64,000 bases of DNA from an uncultured Bacteroides sp. GTDB lineage: Bacteria > Bacteroidota > Bacteroidia > Bacteroidales > Bacteroidaceae. Below the pieces are notes generated by a model. The model worked only from the letters and a program-made list of their open reading frames with translations. It did no database searches and had not been told where the DNA came from. Position numbers and translations under genes: made by a program. Every line of letters starts with the position of its first letter. Within the stretch, counting starts at the first letter, position 1. The DNA lies in the NCBI GenBank assembly GCA_944320865.1, contig CALUJC010000013.1, forward strand, positions 1 through 64,000, in the 5' to 3' direction. This document shows positions 8,466-17,468 of this stretch, piece after piece.

Positions 8466-9500
8466 ATGATAGCCAAGATTGAACAACTACTCCGTGAAGT
8501 AGAGGCCCTGCAGGCCGGCAACGCCGAAGAGGTGGAAGCGTTGCGTATCAAATACCTCAGCAAGAAGGGTGCCATCAACGCCTTGATGGCCGACTTCCGG
8601 GCCGTGCCCGCCGAGCAAAAGAAGGAAGTGGGCATGCGCCTCAACGAGTTGAAAACCAAGGCGCAGGAGAAGATTGCCGCCCTGAAGGACGCCTTCGACA
8701 GCCTCGACCCCCACGCCCACGACCTCGACCTGACGCGCACCGCCTACCCCGTGGGCCTGGGCACGCGCCACCCGCTCTCCATCGTGCGCAGCGAGATTAT
8801 CGACATCTTCGCCCGCCAGGGCTTCAGCATAGCCGAAGGCCCGGAGGTGGAAGACGACCTGCACGTGTACACCAAGCTGAACTTTGCCGCCGACCATCCC
8901 GCCCGCGACATGCAGGACACGTTCTTCATCAACGTTAACGAGCAGGACGTGACGCGGAACGTCATCCTCCGTTCGCACACCAGCAGCGTGCAGGTACGCT
9001 CCATGGAGCACGCACAGCCGCCCATCCGCATCATCTGCCCGGGCCGCGTGTATCGCAACGAGGCCATCAGCTACCGTGCCCACTGCTTCTTCCACCAGGT
9101 CGAGGGCCTGTATGTGGACAAAGGCGTGTCGTTCACCGACCTGAAACAAGTGCTCCTGCTCTTTGCCAAGGAGATGTTCGGCCCAGACACCAAGATTCGC
9201 CTGCGTCCCTCATACTTCCCCTTCACCGAGCCCAGTGCCGAGATGGACATCAGCTGCAACATCTGCGGAGGCAAGGGCTGTCCCTTCTGCAAGCACACCG
9301 GCTGGGTGGAGATATTGGGCTGCGGCATGGTAGACCCCGCCGTGCTTGACGCGTGCGGCATCGACAGTAAGGTGTACAGCGGCTATGCCTTGGGCATGGG
9401 CATCGAGCGCATTGCCAACCTGAAGTACCGCGTGAGCGACCTGCGCCTGTTCTCGGAGAACGACGTGCGCTTCCTGCGCGAGTTTGAGTCTGCATACTAA
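8466..9500 (+). CDS. pheS: Phenylalanine--tRNA ligase alpha subunit
   Basis: A 344-residue class II aminoacyl-tRNA synthetase subunit, full length. It has the N-terminal coiled-coil, motif 2 around PGRVYRNEAISYRAHCFFHQVEGLYVD (20-residue core), a Cys cluster CNICGGKGCPFC, and motif 3 GYALGMGIERIANL. It pairs with PheT (2775-5240) to aminoacylate tRNA-Phe. The gene has its own -7 box and is followed by an 18-bp inverted repeat that probably ends transcription. Confidence 0.98.
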   Translation: MIAKIEQLLREVEALQAGNAEEVEALRIKYLSKKGAINALMADFRAVPAEQKKEVGMRLNELKTKAQEKIAALKDAFDSLDPHAHDLDLTRTAYPVGLGTRHPLSIVRSEIIDIFARQGFSIAEGPEVEDDLHVYTKLNFAADHPARDMQDTFFINVNEQDVTRNVILRSHTSSVQVRSMEHAQPPIRIICPGRVYRNEAISYRAHCFFHQVEGLYVDKGVSFTDLKQVLLLFAKEMFGPDTKIRLRPSYFPFTEPSAEMDISCNICGGKGCPFCKHTGWVEILGCGMVDPAVLDACGIDSKVYSGYALGMGIERIANLKYRVSDLRLFSENDVRFLREFESAY

Positions 9501-9504
9501 ATAT

Positions 9505-9582
9505 AAATGAAAAATGAAGAATTATCCTTGCGGAACGGAATGAAAGATTTTTCTCCGCATGGTGATTCTTCATTTTTCATTT
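9505..9582. repeat. 18-bp perfect inverted repeat after pheS
   Basis: The arm AAATGAAAAATGAAGAAT (9505-9522) is repeated perfectly in reverse complement at 9565-9582, with a 42-nt loop. It begins 5 nt after the pheS stop. A related AATGAAGAAT-based inverted repeat lies at 27790-27897. The sequence can be read as an in-frame extension of the downstream MFS gene (starting MKNEELSLRN), which is a translation artefact of the repeat rather than protein. Confidence 0.8.
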
Positions 9583-9602
9583 TTAATTCATCATTTGCAA
9601 AG

Positions 9603-10799
9603 ATGAAAGATAAACTCATCACATCGAGTTATTGCTTGATTTTGTCGGCAAACTTTTTGCTTTATTTCGGCTTTTGGCTGATGATGCCGGTACTTCCGTT
9701 TTATTTGTCCGAAGTGTTTTATGCCGATAAGGCCATGATAGGCGTGGTGCTTTCTTGTTATACCATAGCCGCCTTGTGCATCCGTCCGTTTTCCGGATAC
9801 CTGCTCGACACGTTTGCCCGCAAGCCCCTTTATCTGGTGGCTTATTTTATTTTTACGGCTATTTTTGGCGGCTATCTGGTGGCGGGTACCTTGATGTTGT
9901 TCGTTTTGTTTCGCATTGTTCATGGTGTGTCGTTCGGTATGGTGACGGTAGGAGGAAATACTATAGTCATTGACATCATGCCCTCGTCGCGCCGTGGTGA
10001 AGGGTTAGGATATTATGGCCTGGCCAATAACATTGCCATGTCCATCGGTCCCATGGTGGGTTTGTTCATGCACGATGCGGGGGTATCATACACATGGATA
10101 TTCACCAGCTCCTTGCTTTCATGTGCTGCAGGATTGGTGTGTGCATCGCTTGTGAAGACACCCTACAAGCCGCCTGTGAAGCGTGACCCTATTTCTCTCG
10201 ACCGGTTTATCCTGCTCAAGGGGCTTCCTGCCGGATTGGGCTTGTTGCTGCTCTCCATTCCTTATGGCATGACGACTAACTATGTAGCCATGTATGCCCG
10301 CCAGATAGGACTTGACGTGTCTACAGGCTTTTTCTTTACTTGCATGGCGGTGGGGATGGCGATATCCCGCTTGTTCTCCGGTCGGCTGGTAGATAAGGGG
10401 AAAGTGACGCAGGTTATCAAGGTTGGGCTTTATATTGTGATACTAAGCTTCTTCCTTCTATCCGGGTGTGTGGAAGTGATACGTTGGGATGCTTCGGCAT
10501 GCCGGGTGTTGTTCTTCTCCATCGCCTTAATGCTTGGAGTAGGTTTCGGCATCATGTTTCCTGCTTATAATACCTTGTTCGTCAATCTTGCCCCCAATAG
10601 CCAGCGTGGTACGGCTACGTCTACCTACCTTACTTCGTGGGACGTGGGTATCGGTATTGGCATGCTGGCCGGTGGATATATTGCAGAGGTAAGCAGCTTT
10701 GACCGGGCTTATCTTTTTGGTGCATGCCTTACGGTGATTTCCACTTTATATTTCTATCTGAAAGTATCTCCCCATTACCATAAGAATAAGTTACGATGA
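9603..10799 (+). CDS. MFS transporter
   Basis: A 398-residue major facilitator protein with about 12 hydrophobic segments. The loop motif between TM2 and TM3 reads GYLLDTFARKPLYL (variant of the MFS GxxxDxxGRR/K motif), and a second copy GRLVDKGK follows in the second half. Start set at ATG 9603 (MKDKLITSS); an upstream in-frame ATG at 9507 lies in the inverted repeat. Substrate cannot be deduced; the family includes drug and sugar exporters. The stop overlaps the nth start (ATGA), so the two genes are translationally coupled. Confidence 0.88.
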   Translation: MKDKLITSSYCLILSANFLLYFGFWLMMPVLPFYLSEVFYADKAMIGVVLSCYTIAALCIRPFSGYLLDTFARKPLYLVAYFIFTAIFGGYLVAGTLMLFVLFRIVHGVSFGMVTVGGNTIVIDIMPSSRRGEGLGYYGLANNIAMSIGPMVGLFMHDAGVSYTWIFTSSLLSCAAGLVCASLVKTPYKPPVKRDPISLDRFILLKGLPAGLGLLLLSIPYGMTTNYVAMYARQIGLDVSTGFFFTCMAVGMAISRLFSGRLVDKGKVTQVIKVGLYIVILSFFLLSGCVEVIRWDASACRVLFFSIALMLGVGFGIMFPAYNTLFVNLAPNSQRGTATSTYLTSWDVGIGIGMLAGGYIAEVSSFDRAYLFGACLTVISTLYFYLKVSPHYHKNKLR

Positions 10800-11446
10800 G
10801 AAAAAAAGAGCGATATGCAGGGATTATTTCCTGGTTCAAGCAAAATATGCCTATAGCCGAAACGGAGCTTCACTATGACAATCCTTTCCAACTGATTATA
10901 GCCGTCATCCTCTCCGCCCAATGCACGGATAAGCGGGTCAATATGGTGACGCCGGCCATTTACCGGGATTTTCCCACGCCGGAGGCACTGGCTTCCACCA
11001 CGCCTGAAGTGGTGTATGAATATGTGAAAAGCGTGTCTTATCCTAACAATAAAGCAAAGCATTTGGTGGGTATGGCCCGTATGCTGGTGGAGAATTTCCA
11101 CGGACAAGTGCCTGATACGCTGGATGACCTTGTGAAATTACCCGGTGTAGGGCGAAAGACCGCTAATGTGGTTCAATCCGTAGCTTTTGGCAAGCCTACA
11201 ATGGCGGTAGATACACACGTCTTCCGTGTGAGCCATCGGTTGGGGTTGGTGTCGGATAAGTGTACTACCCCTCTGAGTGTGGAACTCGAACTGGTGAAAA
11301 ATATTTCCGAATCGGATATTCCTATAGCTCATCATTGGCTTATCTTGCATGGACGTTATACATGTCTGGCACGCACACCCCGCTGTGAGGAATGCGGCTT
11401 ACGTCTTTGGTGCAAATATTATGGAGAGTTGCACGGCGTAGAGTGA
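10796..11446 (+). CDS. nth: Endonuclease III, base-excision DNA glycosylase
   Basis: A 216-residue HhH-GPD DNA glycosylase/AP lyase that removes oxidised pyrimidines. The helix-hairpin-helix LPGVGRKTANVV contains the catalytic lysine, AVDTHVFRVSHRLG contains the catalytic aspartate, and the C-terminal 4Fe-4S cluster motif is C-x6-C-x2-C-x5-C (CLARTPRCEECGLRLWC). Length and all key residues are intact. It overlaps the MFS gene by 4 nt. Confidence 0.97.
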   Translation: MRKKERYAGIISWFKQNMPIAETELHYDNPFQLIIAVILSAQCTDKRVNMVTPAIYRDFPTPEALASTTPEVVYEYVKSVSYPNNKAKHLVGMARMLVENFHGQVPDTLDDLVKLPGVGRKTANVVQSVAFGKPTMAVDTHVFRVSHRLGLVSDKCTTPLSVELELVKNISESDIPIAHHWLILHGRYTCLARTPRCEECGLRLWCKYYGELHGVE

Positions 11447-11519
11447 CATCGGGCTTGCCATCTAATGTGCCAGTGTTTAAAAACTTTGCCGATTCTAATC
11501 AATTTACCAAAATAAATGC

Positions 11520-11527
11520 TACCTTTG
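11520..11527 (+). promoter_or_regulatory. -7 box of the pgk promoter
   Basis: TACCTTTG in the 128-nt gap between nth and pgk, 48 nt before the pgk ATG, matches the Bacteroidota -7 consensus. The gap otherwise holds nothing I recognise. Confidence 0.5.
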
Positions 11528-11574
11528 CGGGTGCGAATAGCAGACTATTGTAACACTTTTAAAACAATAAAGTT

Positions 11575-12831
11575 ATGACAATCGATCAATTCAACTTTGC
11601 CGGTAAAAAGGCATTTGTCCGTGTGGACTTTAACGTGCCCTTGGACGAGAATTTCAACATCACAGACGACACCCGTATGCGTGCCGCCATGCCTACCTTG
11701 AAGAAAATTTTGGCTGATGGCGGAAGCATTATCATTGGTTCTCACTTGGGTCGCCCGAAAGGCCCGACTGACAAGTTCTCGCTGAAGCACATCATCAAGC
11801 ACCTCGAGGAATTACTGGGTACTTCTGTTCAGTTTGCTGATGATTGCATGGGTGAACAAGCAGCCCAAAAAGCCGCAGCCCTGAAACCGGGTGAAGTGCT
11901 CTTGCTCGAGAACCTGCGTTTCTATGCTGAAGAAGAAGGCAAGCCCCGTGGCTTGGCTGAAGATGCCAGCGATGATGAGAAGAAAGCTGCCAAGGCTGCC
12001 GTAAAGGAAAGCCAAAAAGAATTCACCAAAAAGCTTGCTTCGTATGCAAACTGCTATGTGAACGATGCTTTCGGTACAGCTCACCGCGCACATGCTTCTA
12101 CGGCACTCATCGCTAAATATTTTGACAAGGACAACAAAATGTTCGGTTACCTCATGGAGAAGGAAGTAAAGGCCGTTGACAAGGTGCTGAACGACATTCA
12201 TCGTCCTTTCACTGCTATCATGGGTGGTTCGAAGGTGTCCAGCAAGATTGACATCATTGAAAATCTGTTGAACAAGGTGGATAACCTCATCATTGCCGGT
12301 GGTATGACCTACACCTTCACCAAGGCATTGGGTGGCAAGATTGGCCTCTCCATTTGCGAAGATGACAAGCTTGACTTGGCTCTCGACCTGTTGAAGAAGG
12401 CCAAGGAGAAAGGTGTGAACCTGGTATTGGCTACGGATGCCAAGATTGCCGATTCGTTCTCGAATGATGCCAACACGCAATTCTGCAAGGTAAACGAAAT
12501 TCCCGACGGATGGGAAGGCCTTGATATAGGCCCCGAGACTGAGAAACTCTTTGCCGACGTTATCAAAGGCTCTAAGACTATCCTTTGGAATGGTCCTGCC
12601 GGTGTGTTCGAGTTCGATAACTTCACGCATGGTTCGCGTGCCATTGGTGAGGCCGTTGTTGAAGCTACCAAGAACGGAGCATTCTCTCTTGTAGGTGGTG
12701 GTGACTCTGTAGCTTGCGTCAACAAGTTTGGCTTGGCTGGTGGAGTATCTTACGTGTCTACCGGTGGTGGCGCATTGCTCGAAGCCATCGAAGGTAAGGT
12801 TCTTCCGGGTATCGCTGCTATTAACGAATAA
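11575..12831 (+). CDS. pgk: Phosphoglycerate kinase
   Basis: A 418-residue glycolytic enzyme that transfers phosphate from 1,3-bisphosphoglycerate to ADP. Visible signatures are [11 protein letters not shown] (family signature with substrate-binding residues), SHLGRPKG, the transit region [16 protein letters not shown], and the nucleotide-binding [13 protein letters not shown]...STGGGALLE at the C-terminus. Full length and intact. Its codon usage is typical of a well expressed gene, and a terminator follows 22 nt after the stop. Confidence 0.98.
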   Translation: MTIDQFNFAGKKAFVRVDFNVPLDENFNITDDTRMRAAMPTLKKILADGGSIIIGSHLGRPKGPTDKFSLKHIIKHLEELLGTSVQFADDCMGEQAAQKAAALKPGEVLLLENLRFYAEEEGKPRGLAEDASDDEKKAAKAAVKESQKEFTKKLASYANCYVNDAFGTAHRAHASTALIAKYFDKDNKMFGYLMEKEVKAVDKVLNDIHRPFTAIMGGSKVSSKIDIIENLLNKVDNLIIAGGMTYTFTKALGGKIGLSICEDDKLDLALDLLKKAKEKGVNLVLATDAKIADSFSNDANTQFCKVNEIPDGWEGLDIGPETEKLFADVIKGSKTILWNGPAGVFEFDNFTHGSRAIGEAVVEATKNGAFSLVGGGDSVACVNKFGLAGGVSYVSTGGGALLEAIEGKVLPGIAAINE

Positions 12832-12853
12832 GTGTAATTTTTTATTAGAATCC

Positions 12854-12898
12854 AGGCAATCCGCAAGGTGCATGCTAAGGCTCCGAGGCGGGTTGCCT
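12854..12898 (+). terminator. Hairpin terminator after pgk
   Basis: AGGCAATCCGC (12854-12864) pairs with GCGGGTTGCCT (12888-12898), 10 of 11 positions, followed by TATTTTAT. A weak T-tract, but placed directly after pgk and 14 nt before the porin ATG. Confidence 0.65.
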
Positions 12899-12912
12899 TA
12901 TTTTATACTATC

Positions 12913-13953
12913 ATGAAAAGACTACTCCTCGTCCTGTGCATCGGTGCGATGACTGCCGTATGCCACGCACAGGAACAGCCTTCGCCATCACGTCCGGTTG
13001 CTGCTACCCTCAATACATTAAAAGAACGTATCACCTTGGAGGGCTACATGCAATTGGGTTATACTTATCAGGATGGCCCTACTGAACGCAGCAATACCTT
13101 TGATATAGCTCGCGCCATACTTATGGCACGCGGACGCATTACCGATCACTGGTCGTGTTACTTTATGTTCAGCCTCGCCGGCTCGCCCAAAGTGCTTGAG
13201 GCATACACGGAATACACTTTCCTGCCCGGCCTTACGGTACGTATGGGGCAGTTTAAGACAATGTATACTTTTGAGAACCCATTGTCGCCTACTGTCGTCG
13301 AACTGGTGAACTGTTATTCGCAAGCAGTCAGTTACTTGGCTGGCATTGATTCGAGCGATCCTCTCTATAGCTCGAGTGGCGGGCGTGACCTTGGGGTCAT
13401 GCTCTATGGCACAGTGTTCGATGGGTTGCTGGATTACCATTTAGCCCTTATGAACGGGCAGGGCATCAATCGTAAAGATGGTAACCGGCAAAAGGATATT
13501 GTGGGAAGCCTTAAGTTGAATCCGGTCGGATGGCTTGCTGTAGGCGGGTCATTCATCAGGGGGAGAGGATGTGCTGTGGGCGAGTCTGTAGTGAATCCGG
13601 CTATTCATGCAGGTCAGAGTTATACGCGCAACCGGTGGGCGGTAAGTGCCCTGTTGAAGTTCCGTTACATTGATGTAAGGACGGAGTACCTGCGTGGGCG
13701 AGATGCCAGTATTCATAGCGAGGGAGCTTATGCAACGGCTTCCATACATGTACTGCCGCATGTGGATTTGATTGCCTCTTATGATTATTTGAATCGTGAT
13801 TGTGACCGTGGTGTGAAGCAGACGAATTATGTGGGTGGACTTCAGTGGTGGTTTTATCCCAAATGCCGTTTGCAGGTGCAGTACACGCGCCGTGTGCCCC
13901 GTGTTTCCGATGCCTCCAACCTGGTGCAAGCGCAGGTGCAGGTGCGTTTCTGA
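12913..13953 (+). CDS. Phosphate-selective porin O/P family protein
   Basis: A 346-residue outer-membrane protein. Signal peptide MKRLLLVLCIGAMTAVCHAQ with cleavage after AQ, then a beta-rich chain with alternating aromatic residues (EGYMQLGYTYQDGP, RMGQFKTMYTFENPLSP, GRDLGVMLYGTVFDG) and a terminal aromatic RF, as in barrels of the OprO/OprP type. Start placed at ATG 12913 because the longer frame would put 15 charged residues before the signal peptide and overlap the terminator. The solute is unknown; in Bacteroidota this family is not limited to phosphate. Confidence 0.85.
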   Translation: MKRLLLVLCIGAMTAVCHAQEQPSPSRPVAATLNTLKERITLEGYMQLGYTYQDGPTERSNTFDIARAILMARGRITDHWSCYFMFSLAGSPKVLEAYTEYTFLPGLTVRMGQFKTMYTFENPLSPTVVELVNCYSQAVSYLAGIDSSDPLYSSSGGRDLGVMLYGTVFDGLLDYHLALMNGQGINRKDGNRQKDIVGSLKLNPVGWLAVGGSFIRGRGCAVGESVVNPAIHAGQSYTRNRWAVSALLKFRYIDVRTEYLRGRDASIHSEGAYATASIHVLPHVDLIASYDYLNRDCDRGVKQTNYVGGLQWWFYPKCRLQVQYTRRVPRVSDASNLVQAQVQVRF

Positions 13954-13964
13954 GGCTTAAGCTC

Positions 13965-14132
13965 CATGAGGTAAAAAATAGATACTATTCATGAGGCAAA
14001 AAACAAAGTTTGCTATAGGTGTGTGAAAGGAATTGCTTTAGTACGGATAAAGTGTTGCTTTAATACGGATAAAGTAATGCTTTAGTAGGGATAAAGTAAC
14101 ACTTTATTCGTCATAAAGAAAAAATAAAGTAG
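13965..14132. repeat. Array B, 22-nt units, after the porin gene
   Basis: Two 25-nt direct repeats starting CATGAGG (13965, 13990) are followed by four 22-nt units at 14034, 14056, 14078 and 14100, the first three with core TGCTTTAGTACGGATAAAG. Neighbouring units pair across their junctions (TAAAG-TAATG-CTTTA; ATAAAGT-AAC-ACTTTAT). A tail with AAGAAAAAATAAAGTAGTA follows. The last unit and tail closely match the array at 46306-46405. The rest of the 271-nt gap up to 14225 holds nothing I recognise. Confidence 0.8.
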
Positions 14133-14224
14133 TAATATGCAGAATTATAGTTGTTTAGTAAGTATTTCGAAGCTATTTTCCTGCATCGTTTTCATACAAG
14201 ATAGGTATTAAGATTTATTTTGAC

Positions 14225-15757
14225 ATGGAATTACCAAAAATCAACAAAGTACAAATCCGTAACCTTCAGATTGAAGATTACGACCAGTTGGCGCAATCGT
14301 TTACTCGCGTCTACGCCGACGGGAGCGATGTGTTTTGGACACACGCACAGATTGAGAAACTGATACGCATCTTCCCCGAGGGACAAATCGTGACGGTGGT
14401 GGACGACAAGATAGTGGGTTGTGCACTTTCCATTATTGTGGATTATGACAAGGTGAAAAATGACCATACTTATGCGCAGGTGACGGGGCGTGAGACCTTC
14501 AACACACACAATCCCAATGGCAACATCCTTTATGGCATTGAAGTGTTCGTCCATCCCGACTATCGGGGCTTACGTTTGGCAAGGCGCATGTACGAATATC
14601 GTAAGGAGCTTTGCGAAGAACTTAACCTGAAGGCTATCATGTTTGGCGGACGCATACCCAATTACCATAAGTATGCCGACCAAATGCGGCCTAAGGAATA
14701 CATAGATAAGGTGCGGCAAAAAGAAATATACGACCCCGTACTTACCTTCCAGCTGAGTAACGATTTCCACGTGCGGAAAGTCATGCGCAATTACTTGCCG
14801 AATGATGAAGAATCCAAGCACTATGCCTGTCTGCTTCAATGGGACAATATATACTACCAGCCTCCTACGCAGGACTACATCAGCCCAAAGACAACGGTAC
14901 GCGTGGGACTTGTGCAGTGGCAGATGCGTGCCTATAAGACATTGGACGACCTGTTTGAGCAAGTTGAATTCTTTGTAGATTCGGTGTCGGGATATCAGAG
15001 TGATTTCGTGCTCTTTCCCGAGTACTTCAACGCTCCGCTCATGGCCAATTTCAACGACCGTACCGAGTCGGAGGCAATACGCGGCTTGGCTACATATACC
15101 GATGACATCCGCGACCGTTTCTTGAAGCTGGCCATCAGCTATAACATCAATATCATCACAGGTAGCATGCCTCTTATCAAAGAAGACGGACGTTTGTACA
15201 ATGTCGGTTTCCTATGCCGGCGTGATGGTACTTACGAGATGTATGAGAAGATACATGTTACTCCTGATGAAATAAAGACTTGGGGACTGAATGGTGGTCG
15301 GTTGCTTCGTACATTTGAAACAGATTGTGCAAAGATTGGCGTGCTGATATGTTATGATGTTGAATTTCCTGAGCTGTCGCGCATCATGGCCGACCAGGGG
15401 ATGCAGATACTTTTCGTACCTTTCATGACCGACACGCAAAATGCCTATAGCCGCGTGCAAGTGTGTGCCCATGCCCGTGCTATCGAAAATGAATGTTTTG
15501 TGGTTATAGCCGGAAGTGTGGGTAATTTGCCCCGTGTGCACAATATGGACATACAATATGCACAAAGCGGCGTGTTTACCCCCTGCGACTTTACGTTTCC
15601 CACCGATGGTAAGCGTGCCGAAGCTACTCCGAATACTGAGATGATTTTGGTGTCTGATGTCGACCTTGACTTGCTTAACGAACTCCATACTTATGGTAGC
15701 GTGCGTAATCTCAAAGACCGGCGCAACGACTTGTATGAAGTCCGGATGAAAAAATAG
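14225..15757 (+). CDS. GNAT acetyltransferase - carbon-nitrogen hydrolase fusion
   Basis: A 510-residue two-domain protein. Residues about 10-200 form a GNAT-type N-acetyltransferase with the acetyl-CoA loop region VHPDYRGLRLARRMYEYRKEL. Residues about 225-510 form a nitrilase-superfamily amidohydrolase with its catalytic triad visible: Glu in LFPEYFNAP, Lys in YEKIHVTPDE and Cys in VLICYDVEFPE. Fusions of this order are known from several bacterial phyla, but the natural substrate is unknown. It stands alone, between array B and a strong bidirectional terminator shared with recA. Confidence 0.92.
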   Translation: MELPKINKVQIRNLQIEDYDQLAQSFTRVYADGSDVFWTHAQIEKLIRIFPEGQIVTVVDDKIVGCALSIIVDYDKVKNDHTYAQVTGRETFNTHNPNGNILYGIEVFVHPDYRGLRLARRMYEYRKELCEELNLKAIMFGGRIPNYHKYADQMRPKEYIDKVRQKEIYDPVLTFQLSNDFHVRKVMRNYLPNDEESKHYACLLQWDNIYYQPPTQDYISPKTTVRVGLVQWQMRAYKTLDDLFEQVEFFVDSVSGYQSDFVLFPEYFNAPLMANFNDRTESEAIRGLATYTDDIRDRFLKLAISYNINIITGSMPLIKEDGRLYNVGFLCRRDGTYEMYEKIHVTPDEIKTWGLNGGRLLRTFETDCAKIGVLICYDVEFPELSRIMADQGMQILFVPFMTDTQNAYSRVQVCAHARAIENECFVVIAGSVGNLPRVHNMDIQYAQSGVFTPCDFTFPTDGKRAEATPNTEMILVSDVDLDLLNELHTYGSVRNLKDRRNDLYEVRMKK

Positions 15758-15780
15758 CTGCTCTGTGCATTAGCAAAAAT

Positions 15781-15809
15781 GAGGCGCATCGGGAATGCCG
15801 ATGCGCCTC
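15781..15809. terminator. Bidirectional terminator between the fusion gene and recA
   Basis: GAGGCGCATCGG and CCGATGCGCCTC form a perfect 12-bp stem with loop GAATG. An A-run precedes and T-rich sequence follows, so it can serve both the plus-strand gene ending at 15757 and recA ending at 15836 on the minus strand. Confidence 0.85.
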
Positions 15810-15835
15810 ACTTTCGTATATGGTCATGCAATGTT

Positions 15836-16885
15836 TTAATCCTGCTTATCTTTCTTCAATCCTTCAAATACAAGGGCTTCTAATTCTTCAGCCAGTTCAG
15901 GATTGTCCAGTATGGCCTGTTTTGCGGCATCTCTGCCTTGCGCAAGTTTTGTACCGTTGTAACTGAACCATGAACCGCTTTTCTTGATAATCTCCAATTC
16001 TACACCCAGGTCAATGATTTCCCCGGCACGGGATATGCCTTCACCAAACATGATGTCGAACTCGGCACGGCGGAAGGGGGGAGCCACCTTGTTTTTCACC
16101 ACTTTTACCTTGGTTTGCCGTCCTATTACTTCATCGCCGTTCTTTATGGTTTGTCCTGGGCGAATATCGATACGTACGGAGGAATAGAACTTCAGTGCAT
16201 TACCTCCTGTGGTAGTTTCTGGGTTACCGAAGGTTACGCCGATTTTTTCGCGGAGTTGGTTGATGAAGATGCAGGTGGTTTGTGTTTTGCTTACAGTACC
16301 AGTCAGTTTGCGCAAGGCTTGCGACATCAAGCGGGCTTGAAGTCCTACCTTGTTTTCGCCCATGTCTCCTTCGATTTCAGCCCTAGGTGTCAAGGCGGCA
16401 ACGGAGTCGATGATGATGATATCGATGGCCGATGAGCGTATCAGCTGGTCGGCAATCTCCAAGGCTTGTTCGCCATCGTCGGGTTGCGAGATGAGCAGAT
16501 TGTCTACGTCTACACCAAGTTTGGCAGCATAGAAGCGGTCGAAGGCATGTTCTGCATCAATAAATGCTGCTATGCCGCCCATCTTTTGTGCTTCTGCAAT
16601 GGCGTGTATGGCCAGTGTTGTCTTACCTGATGATTCGGGACCGTAGATTTCAATGATTCTTCCTCTGGGGTATCCGCCTACGCCTAAGGCCGCGTTCAAG
16701 CCGATAGAGCCTGTGGGTATGACTTCTATCTGTTCAATATTCTCGTTGCCCATTTTCATGATAGAGCCTTTCCCGAAGTTTTTCTCTATCTTTTCCATGG
16801 CGGCTTTCAGGGCATCCAGTTTTTGGGCGTTAGGTATTTGTCCACTGTTTCCGCCCTCAAAGTTCAATTCGTCTTTCTTTGCCAC
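15836..16885 (-). CDS. recA: Recombinase RecA
   Basis: A 349-residue RecA with Walker [10 protein letters not shown], Walker [14 protein letters not shown], the L2-proximal [27 protein letters not shown] region and an acidic/lysine C-terminus. It forms filaments on single-stranded DNA for homologous recombination and SOS signalling. It is the last gene of a minus-strand operon casdh-bcp-recA; bcp ends 31 nt upstream. No LexA-type site is evident between bcp and recA. Confidence 0.99.
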   Translation of the reverse strand: MAKKDELNFEGGNSGQIPNAQKLDALKAAMEKIEKNFGKGSIMKMGNENIEQIEVIPTGSIGLNAALGVGGYPRGRIIEIYGPESSGKTTLAIHAIAEAQKMGGIAAFIDAEHAFDRFYAAKLGVDVDNLLISQPDDGEQALEIADQLIRSSAIDIIIIDSVAALTPRAEIEGDMGENKVGLQARLMSQALRKLTGTVSKTQTTCIFINQLREKIGVTFGNPETTTGGNALKFYSSVRIDIRPGQTIKNGDEVIGRQTKVKVVKNKVAPPFRRAEFDIMFGEGISRAGEIIDLGVELEIIKKSGSWFSYNGTKLAQGRDAAKQAILDNPELAEELEALVFEGLKKDKQD

Positions 16886-16915
16886 GTTGGTTATAGTGTT
16901 TTATTGGTTAATAGC

Positions 16916-17362
16916 TTATAGTATTTGAGCTGCATGGGTCTTGGTCTTCACCTCTTTTGGAGAGATGATACGTTCTATCACTCCTTCTTCGTTAATGATG
17001 AAGGTAGTGCGGAAGGTACCCATATATTTGCGTCCGTACATGCTTTTCTCGCCCCATACGCCGAATTGTTCTACCAGCCGTTTGTCGGTGTCGGCTATCA
17101 AGGTAAAAGGCAGGTTGTTTTTCTCGATAAACTTTTGGTGTGACTTGGCATCGTCCACGCTCACACCTATTACTTCATAACCTGCTTTGCGAAGATCGGC
17201 ATAATTATCGCGTAGGTTGCAAGCTTGTGCTGTGCAGCCTGATGTATTGTCTTTAGGGTAGAAGTACAACACGATTTTCTTGTCTTTGTAGTCGGACAGG
17301 CATATTTCTTCTCCTTTTTCATTGAACCCCAATATCTCGGGTGCTTTGTCTCCTACGTTCAT
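16916..17362 (-). CDS. bcp: Thiol peroxidase of the Bcp/PrxQ peroxiredoxin family
   Basis: A 148-residue peroxiredoxin that reduces hydroperoxides using thioredoxin. The peroxidatic Cys lies in DNTSGCTAQACNLRD with the resolving Cys five residues later, the PrxQ arrangement. YFYPKD and GVSVDDAKSHQKF are family motifs. Middle gene of the casdh-bcp-recA operon; the company of a DNA-repair gene fits an oxidative-stress theme, which is inference. Confidence 0.95.
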   Translation of the reverse strand: MNVGDKAPEILGFNEKGEEICLSDYKDKKIVLYFYPKDNTSGCTAQACNLRDNYADLRKAGYEVIGVSVDDAKSHQKFIEKNNLPFTLIADTDKRLVEQFGVWGEKSMYGRKYMGTFRTTFIINEEGVIERIISPKEVKTKTHAAQIL

Positions 17363-17370
17363 GTTTACAA

Positions 17371-17465
17371 TGTTTTAGTGTTTAGCGCTATAAGTGATTA
17401 ATCTGTTCAGGCAGAAGTTGTCTTGAGTGTCCTCCTTAACCACTCACCACTAATCGTTAATCACA
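17371..17465. repeat. TTAGTG/AATCAC-type intergenic repeat between casdh and bcp
   Basis: GTGATTAA (17394-17401) pairs with TTAATCAC (17457-17464), with further TTTAGTGTTTAGCG and CACTCACCACTAATCG segments that resemble the repeat after pheT (5254-5340). It separates casdh from bcp inside an apparent operon and may attenuate or partly terminate transcription. Confidence 0.5.
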
Positions 17466-17468
17466 GAA

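Noticed and set aside
9507..9602. N-terminal extension of the MFS transporter (MKNEELSLRN...)
   Set aside because: It is the translation of an 18-bp inverted repeat found in intergenic DNA; the true start at 9603 begins with a normal TM1.
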